NCBI GenBank assembly: GCA_001443495.1
Contig: LDXR01000032.1
Coordinates: forward strand, 1-8,963
Direction of reading: 5' to 3'
Origin: a candidate division NC10 bacterium CSP1-5
GTDB lineage: Bacteria > Methylomirabilota > Methylomirabilia > Methylomirabilales > CSP1-5
DNA: 8,963 bases
Below, one piece after another: positions 5,891 through 8,963 of the stretch. The notes under the pieces were generated by a model. That model did not search any database and was not told where the DNA came from. It worked only from the letters and a program-made list of their open reading frames with translations. The translations under genes were made by a program, and so were the position numbers. Each line of letters starts with the position of its first letter. Positions within the stretch are counted from its first letter, which is position 1.

Positions 5891-6068
5891 CGAAGTTCTC
5901 CACGAAATCGAAGCCAGCCCCACCGAAGATAATAGCACGAGTCAACACACTCATCCAGGGGGACCCTGTGCCCCTCAAAGGACGTTCGGGTAGCAGGCCC
6001 CGAAATCAATTTGCTGCGAACGGCATCCCTCGGGTCTGCGACCTTAGCAGGTGCGAGCGCGCTTCCGC

Positions 6069-6296
6069 TCAGCTCCTTTCAGGGTTTCGCGGCAACAATA
6101 CGCCGACAGCCGCGGGGATAGCAACCAAGGAGTCGCCGCTATTCCCTTCAGGGTCCGGGGAGATGTAGGCTTGTTGTTCCGCCTCATCCATGTCCGGAGC
6201 CAACCACTCCATTCGCATCGCCTCGTAGTAATCCGGGACTTCGAGCGGCTCTTCGACGGATTGCTCGGGAAAGAACAAAGGTTGTCGGGGATCCAT
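6069..6296 (-). CDS. Small acidic protein of unknown function (75 aa)
   Basis: I recognise no family. The product has 16 acidic and 4 basic residues by count, with an aromatic/proline-rich N-terminal half (FFPEQ, VPDYYEAMRMEWLAPDMDE). Near the C-terminus is an uncharged hydrophobic stretch at residues 56-69 (SLVAIPAAVGVLLP), too short for a normal membrane span and without N-terminal signal character. Reality rests on a strong GGAGG ribosome site 7 nt before the ATG and on its position 51 nt after the cis-prenyltransferase stop in the same direction. A longer minus-strand frame over the same DNA (6310-6044) gives an Arg/Ser-rich product without a comparable start and is rejected. Confidence 0.62.
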   Translation of the reverse strand: MDPRQPLFFPEQSVEEPLEVPDYYEAMRMEWLAPDMDEAEQQAYISPDPEGNSGDSLVAIPAAVGVLLPRNPERS

Positions 6297-6300
6297 GTCT

Positions 6301-6308
6301 CACCCTCC
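6301..6308 (-). promoter_or_regulatory. Ribosome binding site of the 75-residue gene
   Basis: The minus strand reads GGAGGGTG. The GGAGG core is 7 nt before the ATG at 6296. This is the main evidence that the small frame is translated and selects it over the overlapping alternative frame. Confidence 0.75.
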
Positions 6309-6347
6309 AAACGGACCGACCAAGTTTGACGTCACGACCTCGCACCC

Positions 6348-7130
6348 CTAGGTGCCAAAGCGACGCTTCCGCTGCTGATAGCTGCGGATGGCGCGGAGGA
6401 GATCGATCTTGCGAAAGGCGGGCCAGTAGGCGTCGCAGAAATAGAACTCGCTATAGGCACTCTGCCAGAGGAGAAAACCAGAGCAGCGGAGCTCTCCGCT
6501 CGTGCGAATGATCAAGTCGGGATCCGGCAAGTCATATGTGTAGAGGTACTTGCCAATGTCCTCGGGAGTGATCTCTTCGGCGATACGGCTAAGCGACATG
6601 CCGCATTTGCCTCGCTCGCGCAAGAGTAGGCGGACGGCATCCGTGATCTCCTGCCGGCCCCCGTATCCCAGCGCCAGATTGAGATAAAAACGATCGTGCT
6701 CCCGTGTCGCTTCTTCAGCAATGCTGATGGCTTCCTGAAGTGGGGCCGGAAGAAGATCGAGTCGCCCGACTGCTCGGATGTGGACCTCTTTCTCGTGGAT
6801 CTTCGGATCGACGGCTACCGCCAGGATCTTGGCCTCGATGAGTGCGAGGAGTCCGTTGAGTTCGCCCGGGGGTCGCGTAAGATTTTCCGTCGAGAGGGCA
6901 AACAGGGTCGTGATTCGGATCTCGAGTTCTTCCAGCCAATCCATTACCTCCTCGAGCTTATCAGCGCCGATGCGGTGTCCGGCTAATGGATCGTCCAACC
7001 CACGCTCTCGTGCATACCGACGATTCCCGTCAAGGATAAGACCGATATGACGGGGCATGGGTCCCCGTCTCACCTCTCGGAGGAGGCGCCGCTCGTACAG
7101 TCGATACAGAGGGGAGAGAATATAAAACAT
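6348..7130 (-). CDS. Cis-prenyltransferase (polyprenyl diphosphate synthase, UppS/Rv1086-like)
   Basis: This 260-residue cytoplasmic enzyme adds isopentenyl diphosphate units in cis to an allylic diphosphate, giving a lipid carrier precursor. Signature parts are intact: catalytic D34 in LILDGNRRYA, STEN (80-83), NLALGYGGR (151-159), and LPDPDLIIRTSGExR (201-215) with SGFLLWQSAYSE (217-228) and WPAFRKIDLLRA. The N-terminal SPLYRLYERRL and the C-terminal block resemble the actinobacterial Rv1086 short-chain branch more than E. coli UppS, and DGNRR rather than DGNGR fits that. Residue 78, equivalent by motif to the E. coli chain-length position A69 (YAFSSEN), is Ala here (FALSTEN), whereas I recall Leu in Rv1086, so a longer product is possible. 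The ATG lies one base after the phosphatase stop (TAGCATG) and has no clear ribosome site, implying coupling. An internal ATG at 7058 would drop the LYRLYE segment. Confidence 0.93.
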   Translation of the reverse strand: MFYILSPLYRLYERRLLREVRRGPMPRHIGLILDGNRRYARERGLDDPLAGHRIGADKLEEVMDWLEELEIRITTLFALSTENLTRPPGELNGLLALIEAKILAVAVDPKIHEKEVHIRAVGRLDLLPAPLQEAISIAEEATREHDRFYLNLALGYGGRQEITDAVRLLLRERGKCGMSLSRIAEEITPEDIGKYLYTYDLPDPDLIIRTSGELRCSGFLLWQSAYSEFYFCDAYWPAFRKIDLLRAIRSYQQRKRRFGT

Positions 7131-7131
7131 G

Positions 7132-8424
7132 CTATTGAGTTTTCAGGATCGTAAAGTAGTCCTTGATACGCCCGCTATTATCAATAAAGGAGGCCTCCAG
7201 CTTGTCTCCAACGATATGCAGCGCCAACGATCCCAGCTCGCTGAACGAAATATACATGACCGGGTGGTCCAAAGAACCCCCGCCGGTCTTACCAGAACTA
7301 CCCGCCACTACGTATACGGCACCCTTGGATCTCTTCATATAGGGCTTATCGCCGTTTCCACGCCCGTCGCCATTGTCTAGAAGCATGCCCTTGGTCAAGG
7401 TATCGGAGGTGCCGTAATGCCCATGCAGTTGGAACGACCGCTCGTAGGAGTGACTATGCCCGCTCAGAACGAGGTCTACCCCATATGATTCCAAAATCGG
7501 CAAAACATTTTTTCTCATCACCATAAGGCCGCGCTCACGATCGGAGTCATGAGAACCTTTTGAGTACGGTGGGTGATGCCAGTAGGCGATGATCCATTTT
7601 TGGGTGGTCGCCGCCAAATCCTTCTGCAGCCACGTCAGCATCGACCCCCCCGGAGAGCGATCACTATCGTGCGAATCCAGGCAAATGAAATGAACGTTTG
7701 CGTAATCAAATGAATAATACGCCTCGGTACCGGAAGGCACACCTCCTGCCTCCCCCCGCCTGGGCAAGGTGAAGATGTCATAATAGGGCCCGCTTTGCGT
7801 ACCAGAGTCGGCGCTGTGTCCATCGTGATTCCCCAGAGTGGGCCAAAGAACTGTTTGCCTCAATAGGGATGGGTACATTTCGAATACAGCATTCTGATAT
7901 TCACGATCAGTACCGTCGCGATACGCGTTATCACCCAGCATCAACCACACATGTGTATACGTGTCACCCTTCGCCGCTAAGTACCCATCCCGCACAGCTT
8001 TTGCGTTTCTATTCGCGGTGCCAGAGTCTCCAATCACCCATACTCGCACTGGTTTGTCTACCCCGGGTCTCGGTGGGGTAACAAAAAAATGTTCGGCATC
8101 ACCGCCCGCTGAGGTTGCAGTGGTGGAGCCGATGGCATAATAGTATGTCGTATCGGGTGTGAGCCCCGTGAGCTGAACCTCGTGTTCCGTCCTCAACGTG
8201 GCCTGATCGACTTGGGAGGTCAGCTTGCCCTGCGCCGGGCCGTAGCTGACCCGGCTATCGGTAGCCACGTCCGTCCGCCACCTCACAACAATGCTGCTGG
8301 GAGTACTAATCTGTAAATATGGCCCCCGAGTAACTGTCAGACCACTTGCAGAGAAGCTAAAAAACAAAGCACAGAACGAGGTGCAGAACCCGGCAACTAC
8401 CTTGGAAAGAATACGTCTAGACAT
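7132..8424 (-). CDS. Exported purple-acid-phosphatase-like metallophosphoesterase
   Basis: The 430-residue product is an exported phosphoesterase. Residues 1-28 are a signal peptide. An N-terminal FN3-like/PAP N-domain follows at about 30-117 (TRGPYLQISTPSSIVVRWRT, then LTGLTPDTTYYYAIGS). The calcineurin-like domain spans about 126-410. Metal-binding motifs are in the standard order: GDSG (D133), GDNAY (D165, Y168), GNHD (199-201), WHHPPYS (H283/H284) and GHSHSYER (H323, H325). These match the seven-ligand dimetal site of purple acid phosphatases, so it should hydrolyse phosphate esters outside the cytoplasm; the substrate is unknown. It lies 57 nt after the CBM96-type gene and 1 bp before the prenyltransferase. 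No strong ribosome site precedes the ATG; the start is chosen for the signal peptide. Sampled GC is lower than in the regulator gene. Compared with plant PAPs the C-terminal end is short. Confidence 0.92.
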   Translation of the reverse strand: MSRRILSKVVAGFCTSFCALFFSFSASGLTVTRGPYLQISTPSSIVVRWRTDVATDSRVSYGPAQGKLTSQVDQATLRTEHEVQLTGLTPDTTYYYAIGSTTATSAGGDAEHFFVTPPRPGVDKPVRVWVIGDSGTANRNAKAVRDGYLAAKGDTYTHVWLMLGDNAYRDGTDREYQNAVFEMYPSLLRQTVLWPTLGNHDGHSADSGTQSGPYYDIFTLPRRGEAGGVPSGTEAYYSFDYANVHFICLDSHDSDRSPGGSMLTWLQKDLAATTQKWIIAYWHHPPYSKGSHDSDRERGLMVMRKNVLPILESYGVDLVLSGHSHSYERSFQLHGHYGTSDTLTKGMLLDNGDGRGNGDKPYMKRSKGAVYVVAGSSGKTGGGSLDHPVMYISFSELGSLALHIVGDKLEASFIDNSGRIKDYFTILKTQ

Positions 8425-8481
8425 GGGGGCCCGCGATTCTGGGGGTTACCATTCCCGGAGTGTCGTGCTCGGAGGTCTTCC

Positions 8482-8963
8482 TCAATTTGTAGTAATAATC
8501 AGTAGTGGCGGATTAATCACGTCTTCGCGGGAGCGATAATAGACGCCATTGCTATTATTCGAATCGATGGCAAAGCTGTAGGTTCCATTGCCAGGAATCG
8601 CCGCGGTCACATCGAGTTCGACAATATTGCCCACAGCCACTGCCCCCAACGCAGCCAGAGCTGGCCCATCAATGGCCGGGCGGGTATTATAGGTCACCGT
8701 CTTCTCGCCCCAGCTATTGTTGGATATCGAGTGAATCGTCCCCCCAAATACGCTCGCATCGACCACCTCCAGCCTGAGGCGGGCAGACTGCACAGCCCCA
8801 CTGAGTCCGGTCACGTTGAACCGCAGGTACGCAATCTTGGTGGGTGAGCTGTCTACCTGAAGCGTCGTGCGAGATCCATAATTAGTATTGGGGCTATTAG
8901 TGTTTACGTATGTATCCGCCACGGGAGTAAAGGTTACCTGGGTCCCTCCGCCACCTCCCACCG
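8482..8963 (-). CDS. Secreted DNRLRE/CBM96-domain protein, 5' end outside window
   Basis: Only the last 160 or so codons are present; the frame stays open to the window edge, and the GTG at 8961 is more likely an internal Val than a start. A Gly-rich linker (GGGGG) leads into one complete domain. It begins TFTPVADTYVNTN and continues with NYGSRTTLQVDSSPTKIAYLRF. Next come SARLRLEVV and NNSWGEKTVTYNTRPA, and it ends with ELDVTAAI and YSFAID. This order is typical of DNRLRE (CBM96-type) beta-sandwich domains, which occur on secreted polysaccharide-active or surface proteins. The domain probably attaches an upstream catalytic or structural region to glycan; the rest of the protein is not visible. 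It ends 57 nt before the phosphatase gene. In some bacteria DNRLRE and phosphoesterase domains are fused (recalled); here the phosphatase has its own signal peptide, so they are separate genes. Confidence 0.85.
   Translation of the reverse strand, partial: VGGGGGTQVTFTPVADTYVNTNSPNTNYGSRTTLQVDSSPTKIAYLRFNVTGLSGAVQSARLRLEVVDASVFGGTIHSISNNSWGEKTVTYNTRPAIDGPALAALGAVAVGNIVELDVTAAIPGNGTYSFAIDSNNSNGVYYRSREDVINPPLLIITTN

Noticed and set aside
5393-5932. A 179-codon plus-strand frame starting GTG, with TAAGGAG upstream
   Set aside because: The ribosome-site match is good, but the frame lies wholly antisense to the PEGA-domain gene and its product is Arg/His/Pro-rich without recognisable features.
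6010-6025. GG-N10-GC spacing on the minus strand upstream of the PEGA gene (sigma-54-like)
   Set aside because: The -24 element (GGGATG) and -12 element (TCGCA) depart from the consensus at several positions. One such match is expected by chance in GC-rich DNA.
6044-6310. An 88-codon minus-strand frame overlapping the 75-residue gene
   Set aside because: The Arg/Ser/Pro-rich composition looks like an off-frame translation, and the GGAGG site fits the ATG at 6296 rather than this start.
8425-8481. Possibility that the DNRLRE gene and the phosphatase gene are one frameshifted fusion
   Set aside because: The phosphatase begins with its own complete signal peptide, and the DNRLRE domain ends cleanly at a stop, so two separate genes fit better.

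Overview
The window looks like chromosome from a GC-rich, Gram-negative-type bacterium. This is suggested by Sec-exported proteins, a sigma-54 two-component system of the PEP-CTERM/exopolysaccharide (PrsK/PrsR) kind, strong Shine-Dalgarno sites and GC-rich coding. The phylum cannot be fixed from sequence alone. A Methylomirabilota/Rokubacteria, Nitrospirota or deltaproteobacterial-type lineage is a guess. Every credible gene lies on the minus strand, so transcription runs from high to low coordinates.

Right block (8963 to 6069): the C-terminal end of a secreted CBM96/DNRLRE-domain protein, an exported purple-acid-phosphatase-like metallophosphoesterase, a cis-prenyltransferase whose ATG follows the phosphatase stop by one base, and a 75-residue acidic protein of unknown function. 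Close spacing suggests one transcript. Middle block (5890 to 4746): a small exported PEGA-domain protein and a 167-residue helical protein of unknown function, followed by a 10-bp GC-rich hairpin that is the best terminator candidate. A 544-bp gene-free gap (4202-4745) follows.

Left block (4201 to 106): a soluble PAS histidine kinase and a sigma-54 activator response regulator, 3 bp apart. Both carry sequence hallmarks of the PrsK/PrsR pair known from exosortase/PEP-CTERM loci. Beyond them is a 283-bp regulatory gap holding a near-perfect -24/-12 sigma-54 promoter that fires toward two small secreted proteins. These two proteins share no overall homology that I can see. They do share one architecture: Sec signal peptide, then a (K/R)L(S/T)Dx(Q/E)LDxVx(A/G)G motif like the double-glycine leaders of bacteriocins, then a short Cys pair, then Asn/Gln/Thr-rich 'VQxN' segments. 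The larger one contains a recent internal duplication of about 63 residues.

The most interesting proposal is that the kinase/regulator pair controls, through sigma-54, a secreted, possibly fibre-forming two-protein system with an unusual periplasmic GG-type motif. A weaker sigma-54 site upstream of the kinase suggests autoregulation. No exosortase, PEP-CTERM tail, transporter or peptidase is visible inside the window, so the partner machinery, if any, lies outside it.
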